DNA of 43,334 bases. It comes from Nemertoderma westbladi. Lineage: Eukaryota > Xenacoelomorpha > Nemertodermatida > Nemertodermatidae. Below the pieces are notes generated by a model. The model had not been told where the DNA came from, did no database searches, and worked only from the letters and a program-made list of their open reading frames with translations. The translations under genes were made by a program, and so were the position numbers. The stretch is taken from positions 1-43,334 of the forward strand of contig JAUCBJ010000311.1 in NCBI GenBank assembly GCA_032718475.1, in the 5' to 3' direction. Below, piece by piece: positions 22,861 to 31,887 of the stretch. Position 1 is the stretch's first letter. Each line of letters starts with the position of its first letter.

Positions 22861-23235
22861 TGAACAACTGAACTGAATAACTGAACTGAATAACGTCAAC
22901 ACATCTATGATCTTCATTAGACATACTTGACTTGACATACTTGGTATACATTTGTTGACATTTACTTAACATGTATTACTTGACTTGAAATTCTTGACTT
23001 GACATGACTTGGCCTGGCCTGGCATAACTGCTTGGAGATAATTGACTTCATTTGATATATTATGCTTGACTTGACATACTAGACTTCACTTGATGCACTA
23101 TACTTGACGAACAAGGGCTTGACATAATTGACCGGACATACTTAAATTGGCCAGACTTGACTTACTTGGAATGATATTCATGACTTGAAATTCTTCCGTC
23201 AAGTGAAGTCAAGTACGTCAAGTAAAGTGAAAGTA
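22860..23235. repeat. Decayed TTGACTTGACATACT array
   Basis: Loosely tandem copies of CTTGACTTGACATACTTG-like words run on the plus strand to about 23190. A short stretch of the reverse complement follows (TCAAGTGAAGTCAAGTACG at 23199-23217). The same motif fills 26095-26180 (plus) and 30900-31420 (minus), each time next to the same modules, so it is probably the inner part of one repeat family. Confidence 0.75.
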
Positions 23236-23289
23236 AATAAAGTAAAGTAAAGGTAAACATGCTACATCTGCTACATTATTGATGCATAC

Positions 23290-23494
23290 ATTTTTTTCAT
23301 TGTCATCACTTTATGAAACTATTTCGTCAATTGAAGTCGAAAAAACGACAAAGGGTAGAAAAAAATAAACATTTAAAGTCACAAATAATATAATTGGACA
23401 TTTTATATTGTAGAAATGTATAATGTACAAAATTCTCCAATCGGTGAAGCGCCTTTCGTATAAAAAACAAATCTAAAGGGTTACAAATACGTCA
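23290..23494 (+). repeat. Dispersed repeat module M1, copy 1
   Basis: This segment matches, in inverted orientation, 31721-31887 and partly 30815-30902. Shared words include CGTCAATTGAAGTC, ACATTTAAAGTCACAAATA, ATTGGACA and the 20-base ATCTAAAGGGTTACAAATAC. Copies differ by scattered substitutions and indels, which suggests a dispersed family rather than a single recent inversion. No protein is visible. Confidence 0.85.
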
Positions 23495-23675
23495 CATAAT
23501 TTAATATGAATAATAATAATTCATTCTAGATAGTTTTATAATCACCAAGCGAGGAAGATATCTCATGCGACAACTGATAATGTTAATATGCGTCATAAAA
23601 CCACATGCATGTAATGCATGAGCATGACCTTCTATAGATACGACCCGCCAAGCTGCTGCAAAGGGATCTAGGACA
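23495..23675. other. Unassigned spacer
   Basis: AT-rich sequence containing CATGCATGTAATGCATGAGCATG, a loosely palindromic GCATG cluster near 23604-23626. No gene or known element end is recognised. Confidence 0.4.
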
Positions 23676-23900
23676 CCCCCCCCCCCCCCCCCCCGGACAG
23701 TTCCACCCCGGACACTTCCCCCCGGCCAAGTAGGACACTTCCCCCCCGTACAGTGTACGGGGGAGAAGTGTCCGGGGAAAGTGTATGGCGTACACTTTCC
23801 CCGGACACTTCCCTCCCGGACAGTTCCCCCCCGGACACTTCCCCCCCGCCCAAGTAGGACCCTCCCCCCCCCGTACACTCCCCCCGGACACTTCCCCCCC
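23676..23900. repeat. C-rich foldback cluster (GGACACTTCCCCCC repeats)
   Basis: A run of 19 C (23676-23694) is followed by irregular copies of CCGGACACTTCCCCCC and CCGGACAGTTCC. Two hairpins sit side by side. At 23743-23763, 10-bp arms (CCCCCGTACA and its complement) flank one G. At 23765-23811, perfect 21-bp arms flank the loop TGGCG. The minus-strand open frames here, rich in Gly/Ser/Cys, are products of the repeat and not a gene. The whole could be a foldback transposon remnant. Confidence 0.8.
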
Positions 23901-24046
23901 AGTTAAAGTGTTAAAATAAATCTGGGTGCATCAAAGCAATAAACAAAAGCTAAAGATGGTTACAGGTCAAGTTGTATCTAGAAAAGCTTTTTCAAAATTA
24001 TAAAAGAAACATTCTTATAGTCAAATTTTGTTTGTTTTTCATTTAA

Positions 24047-24215
24047 TTGGGGGCTGCCGCCCCCAAACCACAGCTTCTTTTGTTGGGGGCTGTCGCCCCC
24101 AAACCTCTGCTTCTTTTCTTGGGGGCTGCCGCCCCCAAATCCCTGCTTCTTTTCTTGGGGGCTGCCGCCCCCAAACCCCCGCTTCTTTTCTTGGGAGCTG
24201 CCGCCCCCAAACCCC
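24047..24215. repeat. 36-bp minisatellite with GGGGGC hairpins
   Basis: About five units of 36 bp each begin with GGGGGCTGCCGCCCCCAAAC and continue to CTTCTTTTCTT. Each unit has GGGGGC pairing with GCCCCC around the tetraloop TGCC. Because 36 is a multiple of 3, all frames translate as 12-residue repeats (for example GCRPQTPASFLG on plus), giving open frames at 24028-24273 and 23978-24277. I regard these as by-products. Confidence 0.85.
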
Positions 24216-24292
24216 GGCATTTCCCTGTGTGCCTGTGCCCGTGGTGATAGACTTTGCGACCGTTTTGAAATAATCAATTAATGTTTGTTTTA

Positions 24293-25117
24293 TCAGATAA
24301 TAAATTGACTAAGCCTAAAGTAGGAGCTGTATTGAATCTTAACCAAATTAATATATAAATTACTACAATTATTATTATTGCAATTATCCAGGAAATTTAA
24401 TATTTGGAATCTGTCAGTTAAATAACTTTTAATTAAGTTGCAAGCTGTTGTGGGAAACCCCAAATTTGATAAGACATTTATCAGTTGCGAATGATCAAGA
24501 GAATTGAAGGCCTTGCTGAGGTCGAGAAATGCTACTGCCACGTATTTATGTTTGTCTAATTGATATCGCCATCGTTCGGTCGCATACGTAACTGCGTCCA
24601 GTGTAGAAACTTGAAACTGAATTGAAAAGTAGTGCGTAATTTGTATTTGTAAAGATGGTGTTAAATTTGACTTACAAGTACCTGTTCTATTATTTTTTAA
24701 ATGGTATGTGTGATACTTAAAGGGCGATAGTTATGTGGGTCATCATCGTCTCCCTTTTTATTGAGAGGCGATTATGGTTGATAGTTTTAATGTGTCAGGG
24801 AAAACGGATCGAGTAATGAAGTCATTTATAATATGATATAGAGGTGATAAAATCAGAGGGCGAATCTGTTTCAATATTCTTGTAGGGATTTGTTGGTTTG
24901 TTGGTTCCGCATGGTATGTTTTCGTTTTAATTTTGAATGATTTTGTTTAGGTCAAGAATATCTATAGAAGAGAAAGAGAAAACGTTGTTGTTTGGAGTAG
25001 ATTGAATTTGGTTTTGAATCGGAATTGATTTACTTGTAATATTAAGATCTGAAAATTTACCAATGTCGATATATATTTCATTTAAAATGTTAGATATTTC
25101 TTTGTGAGCGGATTCAA
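24293..25117 (-). pseudogene. Decayed non-LTR reverse transcriptase fragment
   Basis: Translating the minus strand in pieces gives a recognisable reverse transcriptase N-terminal half. In order: a linker ending in FSFSSIDILDLNKIIQN (about 24950-25000); IPTRILKQI (about 24870-24895), which matches the IPTRLLK region of LINE proteins; VFPDTLKLSTI (about 24780-24815); DPHNYRPLS (about 24718-24745), the NYRPIS motif; KIIEQVL; STLDAVTYATERW; and motif A, VAFLDLSKAFNSLDHSQL (about 24483-24540). Motif A's aspartate is present. The YADD motif and everything after it are missing: the frame decays near 24293. At least two frameshifts (near 24760 and 24690), an in-frame stop after NKIIQN and one after ITHTI show that it is dead. 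The order of motifs fits the Jockey/CR1-like LINEs, but I cannot name the clade. The 5' side stops abruptly at 25117, where unrelated DNA begins. Confidence 0.85.
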
Positions 25118-25159
25118 TTCCGCCTCACCAACCCCCATAAAGTGGGAAAGAGCGCCTTT

Positions 25160-25215
25160 AAGCAATATTGGGGAGTACGAGGTTGATTGCCAATCAACCT
25201 CGTATCACCCCCAAT
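25160..25215. other. Long perfect hairpin
   Basis: At 25176-25204, 14-bp arms beginning TACGAGGTTGATTG flank a single C. Outside them, ATTGGGG (about 25167) and CCCCAAT (about 25208) extend the pairing with a small internal mismatch. It lies directly beyond the truncated reverse transcriptase fragment. Confidence 0.8.
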
Positions 25216-25298
25216 AAACGGGGACGACAAACCCCAAAGGGCCTCACACAATGGAGGTCAGAGGTTAAGCCTCCGGGGGAAAGGAAAGTAACAGCAGC

Positions 25299-25319
25299 GG
25301 GGGGGGGGGGGGGGGGGGG
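25299..25319. repeat. Poly-G run of 21
   Basis: Twenty-one uninterrupted G are followed by AACACCCCCGC. It resembles the long G or C runs at 203-239, 23676, 26885 and 34642. No element end with TTAACCC is visible beside it. Confidence 0.9.
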
Positions 25320-25905
25320 AACACCCCCGCAGAGCTGAAGGCGAGAAGTAGGTTACTAGCCAATAATGGGGGGACAGCAGGGCATCAGCTAAGTAATAGG
25401 GCCAACATAGCGTATATTACCGGTTGGTGTTTAGTTTACTCAGTAGTTTACTCAGTCACTCAGTCATGGCAGTACGGTGACATTTTAAGACCGTCACCGC
25501 CATCACCCATATTACCGGTTTACTCAGCAACTTGTGCTATCATATACTCTTATCGTCTTATGCATATACTCTATATCGTCTACTCAGTAATCAATTATAC
25601 CGCTATAGAACAACAGCAACAAACAACTGCTTTCACTCACACGGCGGGGACCCGTATATAAACCTAACTGGTCGGGATCCCCTGATCCCGTCACATTCAT
25701 TTTTTATCTAATATGCTTTTGCCACAGTACCTTATTTCCGAAACAGATTTACTATTGTTGTTTTAATTTATACCTCATTTATTACTTTCCAGCGTCCCTG
25801 GGTTGTATTTTGCGTTAATAATTTATTTTTTACGTATGTATTTTTTAATTTTTAATTTAAATTGTTGTACAAATTTCGCGTTATTTTAAAGGAATTAACA
25901 TACAA
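25320..25905. other. Spacer with TTACTCAGT motifs, no gene seen
   Basis: TTACTCAG/ACTCAGTC words recur at about 25435-25470, 25518 and 25580, a loose relative of the CAGT microsatellite at 28.8 kb. A small hairpin, CGGGATC/GATCCCG with loop CCCT, lies at 25673-25690. The rest is AT-rich with no coding signal. Confidence 0.45.
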
Positions 25906-25908
25906 AAA

Positions 25909-26180
25909 GCTTGTCCTCACATGGCGGAATGTTTTCATTTCAGTCGCATATTTCTAATCCCTGACATATTGTGCATTAAGCCTATGCTCTTTATATTATA
26001 AGACTGAACAATGATTATTTATTTTAGATTCTATTGTGTAAAAAGATAACCGAAACGTAAAGTTGATAGCCAGAGGCAACAGTAATTTACTTTACCTGAC
26101 ATACTTCACTTTACATACTTGCCATGGCTTGTCATACTTGACTTGATATATAACCCACTTAACTTGCCATACTGTCTATT
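25909..26180 (+). repeat. Dispersed repeat module M2 plus short TTGACATACT array
   Basis: 25909-26090 matches the reverse complement of about 31430-31610. Shared landmarks in order are AAGCTTGTCCTCA, CAGTCG, a CATT.AGCCT stretch, TAAAGTTGATAGCCAGAGGC and TACCTGACATACTT. It then runs into CTTGACATACT-like repeats at 26095-26180, the same order as in the minus-strand copy. Confidence 0.8.
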
Positions 26181-26867
26181 CACACTCATTTAAATTATTG
26201 TTATTGTTATGTGTGTGTTTGAGCGAAAGATAACCTCGCCCATTTCTCTGATGGCCAATCCGCAGTTACCTGCTCAGTATCACTATAACGTAAGCCTGTT
26301 TGTTATCTTAAATATCGGCGAGATATGAATTTGGTTATCCTGAAGATTACTCAGATGATTGACACATATCGGGCTTTTTGTAATAGTTATAGCTATTACC
26401 CAGCACATCTTAGATAAATCAACCTGCAATTGACTAGAAATCCAGCAAGCTGGCTGGAAGGAGCCCGGGGGAAAAATCCTAAAGAACTATGTCAGTCAGC
26501 AGTAAGTAATTGTCTAAACTGCAAGGCGTGAGGCTAACTGACTTTGTGGCTCGCCCCACATAATAAAAAATGCAACTTAGCTACCACTAACTAAAATATA
26601 ATATGAAGCAAATAAAATTTCATTATCAAGCACGTTTACAAGATATAAGAGACGATTACCGAATATTTATAAAAAATGCCCATGATGCACAACCATAGAT
26701 AAATAACAACGAATAGAGCCAAATAACCAATTTAGTTTCCTTCTATAGGTATTAGCCCGTCGTCGTCAAGCGGAATATCTCTTCCCAGTGAATCCTATGT
26801 GAATATGTAATATAGTTAGGTACTCCTGCTAAGTTAGGCGGTAGGCCAGAGTGGGCTCCTTAAGTCA
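26181..26867. other. Unassigned spacer
   Basis: Mixed AT-rich DNA with no gene. TTGTGGCTCGCCCCACA at 26546-26562 is, inverted, similar to TGTGGGGTGAGCCACGAAG at 36727-36745, suggesting another dispersed repeat that I cannot delimit. Confidence 0.4.
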
Positions 26868-28440
26868 TTAACCCTATTAAACCCGGGGGGGGGGGGGGGG
26901 GGTCAATATGACCCCCCCCCCGTGGTTTTTTTATTATAATTCTGAAACAAACGCAGTTGGGAATCTTAAATTTTATGACTTTTCCTAAAAATCTTCCTAG
27001 TAGTGAAAACTGTTTTAAAAACTATTGGGTAGTTTTCGAGTTATAGCACCATTTTTTAACCCTACTTTTGGCACTTTTTTTGAGACGTTTTTTGAAAATT
27101 ATATTTCATTAAATATTAATTGTAACATCTCTATTTTTGATTTACACCGGTTTTTTAGTGTTCGCAATTGGATGGAATTCATATAAATTGAATTAGAAAT
27201 TTCAAACTTGTTTTTTTCGGCGGGTGCCAAATTTTGGTGCCAGCACAAAATTTTGAAATATGTCAATTTTGTAAATTGATTGTTTGAAACTTGTTTTTTT
27301 ACGCAATTGGGGTTTTTTGGGATTCTGGTTTCGATGAAATATATACGAGTTGAATCAAGCGTATCAAACTTGTATTTTTCGGTGCTTTGTGCAAATTTTG
27401 GTGCTAGCACGAAATTTTGAAAATCCACTCAATTGATAAAATTGATTGTGACAATTTATTTCTTGCGTTTTAGAGTTTTATGGCTGTTCTGAATTCAATG
27501 GAATATATAATTATCGAACTAGACATCTCAAACTTGTATTTTTCGGAAGTGGGTGCAAAATGTTGTGCTAGCACCAAATTTTAAAAACCATCAAATATAT
27601 CAATTGATTGTTTCACATTGTTTCTTGCGGTATACGGGTTTGTTAGGGTTCAATGGAATCCGTAAAAATTTCATAAGTGTTTTCAAAATTGTATTTTTCG
27701 CCGGTGGGTGAAAATTGTTGTGCCAGCACCAAATTTTGGAAAATGAGTAAATTGATCAGTAGATAGTATCGTCTTGCTTCTTGCGTTATACGGGTTTAAG
27801 AGGGTCCTGAATCCGATTGAATCAATAAAAACAGCACTGGAGATCGCAAACTTGTTCTTTTTGGTGATGGGTACGAAATTTGGTGCTAGCACCAAAATTT
27901 GCCAAATTACGCTGAAAAATACAAGTAGCAATGATCTGGCATATTTGAAATGTATTCCATTAGAGTCAGCGCCCTAGAAAACCTGAAAATATGAATTTAT
28001 AGCATCGTATAAGTGAATTAAATTGTTGTGTTCTAACTGAAAACTGCTGGTTACTTGTTTTTTTTTTTTCAATTTTTTCCTACGCAGAGACGAGACGACT
28101 AAACAGCCATTTATGGAAATCATATCATTTTTAAATATTTTGCAATGTATTTTGCGCCCCAGAAAACCTGTATTGAAAAACAATTAGCCGAAAAATGTAA
28201 CTTTCAAATTTTGTGAAAATTGTGCACTACTTGTAATTTTGGTGCTGCAATATTACCACCCCAGTACATTTTTTCGAAATTTTTTTTTCGGTCTGATCCT
28301 GACTAGTGATACCTACGGACAAACAATAAAGCAGACGTTTTCGTTAATATTTGTAGATTTTAGAGGGAGGGGTCAATATGACCCCCCCCCCCTCCCTGGT
28401 ATTTGTACAGCATTTTATAGCCCGGTACTAATAGGGTTAA
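26868..28440. mobile_element. Non-autonomous piggyBac-like element (MITE) with TTAA flanks
   Basis: TTAA (26868-26871) is followed by CCCTATTAAACCCGGG. The far end reads CCCGGTACTAATAGGG before TTAA (28437-28440). Read inward, the ends are CCCTATTA-AACCCGGG and CCCTATTAGTACC-GGG, so they are inverted terminal repeats flanked by TTAA. A TTAA target duplication with ends starting CCC is the hallmark of the piggyBac superfamily. The 1565-bp interior encodes no transposase. Each end carries a subterminal foldback: a G run, TCAATATGA, then a C run (26885-26921 and about 28364-28392). The middle is a degenerate tandem repeat. It must have been mobilised in trans, if it ever was. Confidence 0.8.
27130..27910. 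repeat. Degenerate ~160-bp tandem repeat inside the TTAA element
   Basis: A landmark GGTGCTAGCACC (perfect palindrome at 27882-27893) or a one-base variant starts at 27236, 27400, 27564, 27719 and 27882. The spacings are 164, 164, 155 and 163 bp. Each copy also has CAAACTTGTATTTTTCGG before it and ACCAAATTTTGAAAA after it, and TTGTTTCTTGCG further on. Open frames on either strand across this stretch (for example 27099-27428 and 27683-27931 minus) are repeat by-products. Confidence 0.85.
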
Positions 28441-28840
28441 ATACATGTAACTACTGTATTATACTGTAGGTCAACTATAAAACATTTTGCAATCCACAGT
28501 GAGTAACAACTGCAATAGGACACAACACACTGCTTTGTGCAACTAAAATTCATTCTCCTGATCCATCCCCTAACATATCAGAGTAACCTTATTGTAGATA
28601 TACCCTTAGGAAGCACTGGGAGAGCAATCAGCTTATGGGGTAATACATTAGAAACCAACAGCTTGTGTGAGTAAACGTTGCATTTCCTTATAGCCCACTA
28701 GTAAAACTTGGCAACCAACACGTTTTACTACGACTGTGTATAAAATATTAAGCCATATTTCACCATGAACACTAGCTGTTATTTTACCATTGCTTTTAAT
28801 TTCACGACAAAATAATGTCAACAAACTATATCGAATACCA
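28441..28840. other. Unassigned spacer
   Basis: About 400 bp of AT-rich unique-looking DNA lies between the TTAA element and the CAGT microsatellite. I see no gene, RNA or repeat. Confidence 0.45.
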
Positions 28841-30404
28841 CAGTCAGTCAGTCAGTCAGTCAGTCAGTCAGTCAGTCAGTCAGTCAGTCAGTCAGTCAGT
28901 CAGTCAGTCAGTCAGTCAGTCAGTCAGTCAGTCAGTCAGTCAGTCAGTCAGTCAGTCAGTCAGTCAGTCAGTCAGTCAGTCAGTCAGTCAGTCAGTCAGT
29001 CAGTCAGTCAGTCAGTCAGTCAGTCAGTCAGTCAGTCAGTCAGTCAGTCAGTCAGTCAGTCAGTCAGTCAGTCAGTCAGTCAGTCAGTCAGTCAGTCAGT
29101 CAGTCAGTCAGTCAGTCAGTCAGTCAGTCAGTCAGTCAGTCAGTCAGTCAGTCAGTCAGTCAGTCAGTCAGTCAGTCAGTCAGTCAGTCAGTCAGTCAGT
29201 CAGTCAGTCAGTCAGTCAGTCAGTCAGTCAGTCAGTCAGTCAGTCAGTCAGTCAGTCAGTCAGTCAGTCAGTCAGTCAGTCAGTCAGTCAGTCAGTCAGT
29301 CAGTCAGTCAGTCAGTCAGTCAGTCAGTCAGTCAGTCAGTCAGTCAGTCAGTCAGTCAGTCAGTCAGTCAGTCAGTCAGTCAGTCAGTCAGTCAGTCAGT
29401 CAGTCAGTCAGTCAGTCAGTCAGTCAGTCAGTCAGTCAGTCAGTCAGTCAGTCAGTCAGTCAGTCAGTCAGTCAGTCAGTCAGTCAGTCAGTCAGTCAGT
29501 CAGTCAGTCAGTCAGTCAGTCAGTCAGTCAGTCAGTCAGTCAGTCAGTCAGTCAGTCAGTCAGTCAGTCAGTCAGTCAGTCAGTCAGTCAGTCAGTCAGT
29601 CAGTCAGTCAGTCAGTCAGTCAGTCAGTCAGTCAGTCAGTCAGTCAGTCAGTCAGTCAGTCAGTCAGTCAGTCAGTCAGTCAGTCAGTCAGTCAGTCAGT
29701 CAGTCAGTCAGTCAGTCAGTCAGTCAGTCAGTCAGTCAGTCAGTCAGTCAGTCAGTCAGTCAGTCAGTCAGTCAGTCAGTCAGTCAGTCAGTCAGTCAGT
29801 CAGTCAGTCAGTCAGTCAGTCAGTCAGTCAGTCAGTCAGTCAGTCAGTCAGTCAGTCAGTCAGTCAGTCAGTCAGTCAGTCAGTCAGTCAGTCAGTCAGT
29901 CAGTCAGTCAGTCAGTCAGTCAGTCAGTCAGTCAGTCAGTCAGTCAGTCAGTCAGTCAGTCAGTCAGTCAGTCAGTCAGTCAGTCAGTCAGTCAGTCAGT
30001 CAGTCAGTCAGTCAGTCAGTCAGTCAGTCAGTCAGTCAGTCAGTCAGTCAGTCAGTCAGTCAGTCAGTCAGTCAGTCAGTCAGTCAGTCAGTCAGTCAGT
30101 CAGTCAGTCAGTCAGTCAGTCAGTCAGTCAGTCAGTCAGTCAGTCAGTCAGTCAGTCAGTCAGTCAGTCAGTCAGTCAGTCAGTCAGTCAGTCAGTCAGT
30201 CAGTCAGTCAGTCAGTCAGTCAGTCAGTCAGTCAGTCAGTCAGTCAGTCAGTCAGTCAGTCAGTCAGTCAGTCAGTCAGTCAGTCAGTCAGTCAGTCAGT
30301 CAGTCAGTCAGTCAGTCAGTCAGTCAGTCAGTCAGTCAGTCAGTCAGTCAGTCAGTCAGTCAGTCAGTCAGTCAGTCAGTCAGTCAGTCAGTCAGTCAGT
30401 CAGT
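28841..30404. repeat. Perfect (CAGT)391 microsatellite
   Basis: The 1,564 bases are CAGT repeated 391 times with no interruption that I can see. On the plus strand no frame has a stop and every frame reads as repeating Gln-Ser-Val-Ser, which gives spurious open frames of 542 and 589 codons. The minus strand has TGA in every frame. The even copy number and perfection suggest very recent expansion or assembly smoothing. Confidence 0.98.
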
Positions 30405-30814
30405 GTCATATATCCTGAGATTTTTACAGCAAGTATCCCTGAGATTTTGCGGGCTCCTAACAAATGGGTTGAATCGGATTTTAGGCCTGAAAAAACCACA
30501 GCAGATAATGGGGGCAGGCAGGGGAAACGAGGGTGTGGGAATGGGAGTGGGAGTGGGTGGTATTATGATGAGGGCTGGTGGTGATGGATTCAAGTCTAGT
30601 ATGTCAAGTCAAGTATATCAAAATAAATTAGAACCTTAACATTCCTACACCATTCCTGAACATTGTGTCTTTATTTTAGTTTCGATATTATATTCTACCA
30701 GTTTACCGTTATTCTTCGTATTTATAGTGAAAGGTGTCATCTTTCGAGCCAGAAAACGCAGCTAAAAGAGCGGAAAAAACGCCTCAACGAAAATGGTCCT
30801 TCAGTTGTGCAAAT
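30405..30814. other. Spacer right of the microsatellite, no gene seen
   Basis: A short direct duplication, ATCCTGAGATTTT and ATCCCTGAGATTTT, lies at about 30411-30446. A G-rich GGGAATGGGAGTGGGAGTGGG stretch at about 30537-30558 could form a G-quadruplex. Remaining sequence is AT-rich. Confidence 0.45.
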
Positions 30815-30902
30815 TAATATTTTGTTCTACATTTGGCGTTTTATGGACTTCAATTGACGAAATTGTTTCATAATGCGATTTAGTGGTGACAATGAAAAAA
30901 AT
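30815..30902 (-). repeat. Dispersed repeat module M1, copy 2 (partial)
   Basis: GACTTCAATTGACGAAATT followed by GTTTCATAATG and GTGGTGACAATGAAAAAAA is the reverse complement of 23290-23345 with a few changes. The similarity fades left of about 30815. Confidence 0.75.
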
Positions 30903-31420
30903 TCAAGTGAAACTCAAGTATATCATTCAAGAGCATCAATTGAAGTCGAGTATGTCAAGTCAGTTATTTAAAGGTCATGTCATGTCAAGTCAAGAATGTT
31001 AAGTAAAGTATGTTAGTCAAATATATCAAGACAAGTTTATAATATAATGAATGATGGGAGTATATCAAGTCAAGTGTGTCAAACGATGTATCACAGCCAT
31101 GTTAAATCAAGTATGTCAAGTTAGGTCAATTCAAGTCAATTATGCAAGTCAATTCTAGTATGTCAAGTCAAATATATCAAGTATGGCTATTGCAGCAAGG
31201 CCTATCAAGTGAAGTCACGTATGTCCAGCCATGTCAAGTCAAGTATGCCATGTAAAGTATGATAGTAAAATATGTCAAATCAAGTAACATACTTGATAAA
31301 TATGTGAAAAGTAAATATGTTAAGACAAGCATGCCTATATAAAATCAAGTATGACAAGTGAAGTGGGGCATATCTCAATTTAAGTATGTCAAGCCATCTC
31401 AAGTATGCCAAGTATGTCTG
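30903..31420 (-). repeat. TCAAGTATGTCAAG array
   Basis: This is a degenerate tandem repeat of 10-11 bp words such as TCAAGTATGTCAAGTCAAG, the reverse complement of the CTTGACATACT array at 22.9-23.2 kb and 26.1 kb. It lies between M1 copy 2 and module M2. Confidence 0.85.
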
Positions 31421-31610
31421 GTAATGTAAACTACTACTGTCTCTGGCGATAAACTTTAAGTTTTGGTGCACCTTTTATAAAGTAAATAATAAAAAATTAT
31501 CGTTATATCAGTCTGGTGCAGTAAAATAAAAAGGGCCTAATGCAATGTTAGGGCTTAGAAAATGTACGACTGAAAGCAACATTTTCCGCTATTTGAGGAC
31601 AAGCTTTGGT
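31421..31610 (-). repeat. Dispersed repeat module M2, copy 2
   Basis: This is the inverted match to 25909-26110: CTCTGGCGATAAACTTTAAG, then CAGTCTGGTGCAG, then GAAAGCAACATTTTCCGC, ending TGAGGACAAGCTTT. In element orientation it precedes the TTGACATACT array, as in the plus-strand copy. Confidence 0.8.
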
Positions 31611-31720
31611 TTGAAATGCCAGTTATTCAATTAGTTTGTCAGCCTAAGATTTTTTTTCTAAATAATGTTCAGTTAAAATCTCTAGTTTTATTCTTCCCTC
31701 TGTGACTTGGCTTTATTTTT

Positions 31721-31887
31721 GACGTATTTGTAACCCTTTAGATTTATTGTTTTATTCAAAAGGCGTTATCGACACCGATTGTAGAAATTGTCCAATTATC
31801 TTATTTGTGGTGTATTTGTGACTTTAAATGTATATTTTTTTCTACAGTTTACGTTTTATCGACTTAAATTGACGAAATAAAGTGGTG
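31721..31887 (-). repeat. Dispersed repeat module M1, copy 3
   Basis: Reverse complement of 23290-23494, including GACGTATTTGTAACCCTTTA, TTTGTGACTTTAAATGTATA and CGACTTAAATTGACGAAAT. It stops at AGTGGTGA (about 31888), exactly where the reverse transcriptase reading frame begins, so the retroelement probably inserted here. Together with copy 2 it flanks 30903-31720 as a direct repeat. Confidence 0.8.

Noticed and set aside
23501-23891. Gly/Ser/Cys-rich minus-strand frames (61-125 codons).
   Set aside because: Three overlapping frames all come from GGACACTTCCCCC repeats and the poly-C run.
23978-24277. Repeat proteins GGGSPQEKKQGF (minus) and GCRPQTPASFLG (plus).
   Set aside because: Frames on both strands are open only because the 36-bp unit has no stop; five units and no flanking gene signals.
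26868-26880. Telomere-like TTAACCC motifs.
   Set aside because: They occur singly at element ends next to TTAA and are not in tandem; none matches a TTAGGG array.
28790-30584. Two long open frames (542 and 589 codons) encoding Gln-Ser-Val-Ser polymers.
   Set aside because: They are the automatic translation of a perfect CAGT microsatellite, open in every plus frame; no gene structure surrounds them.
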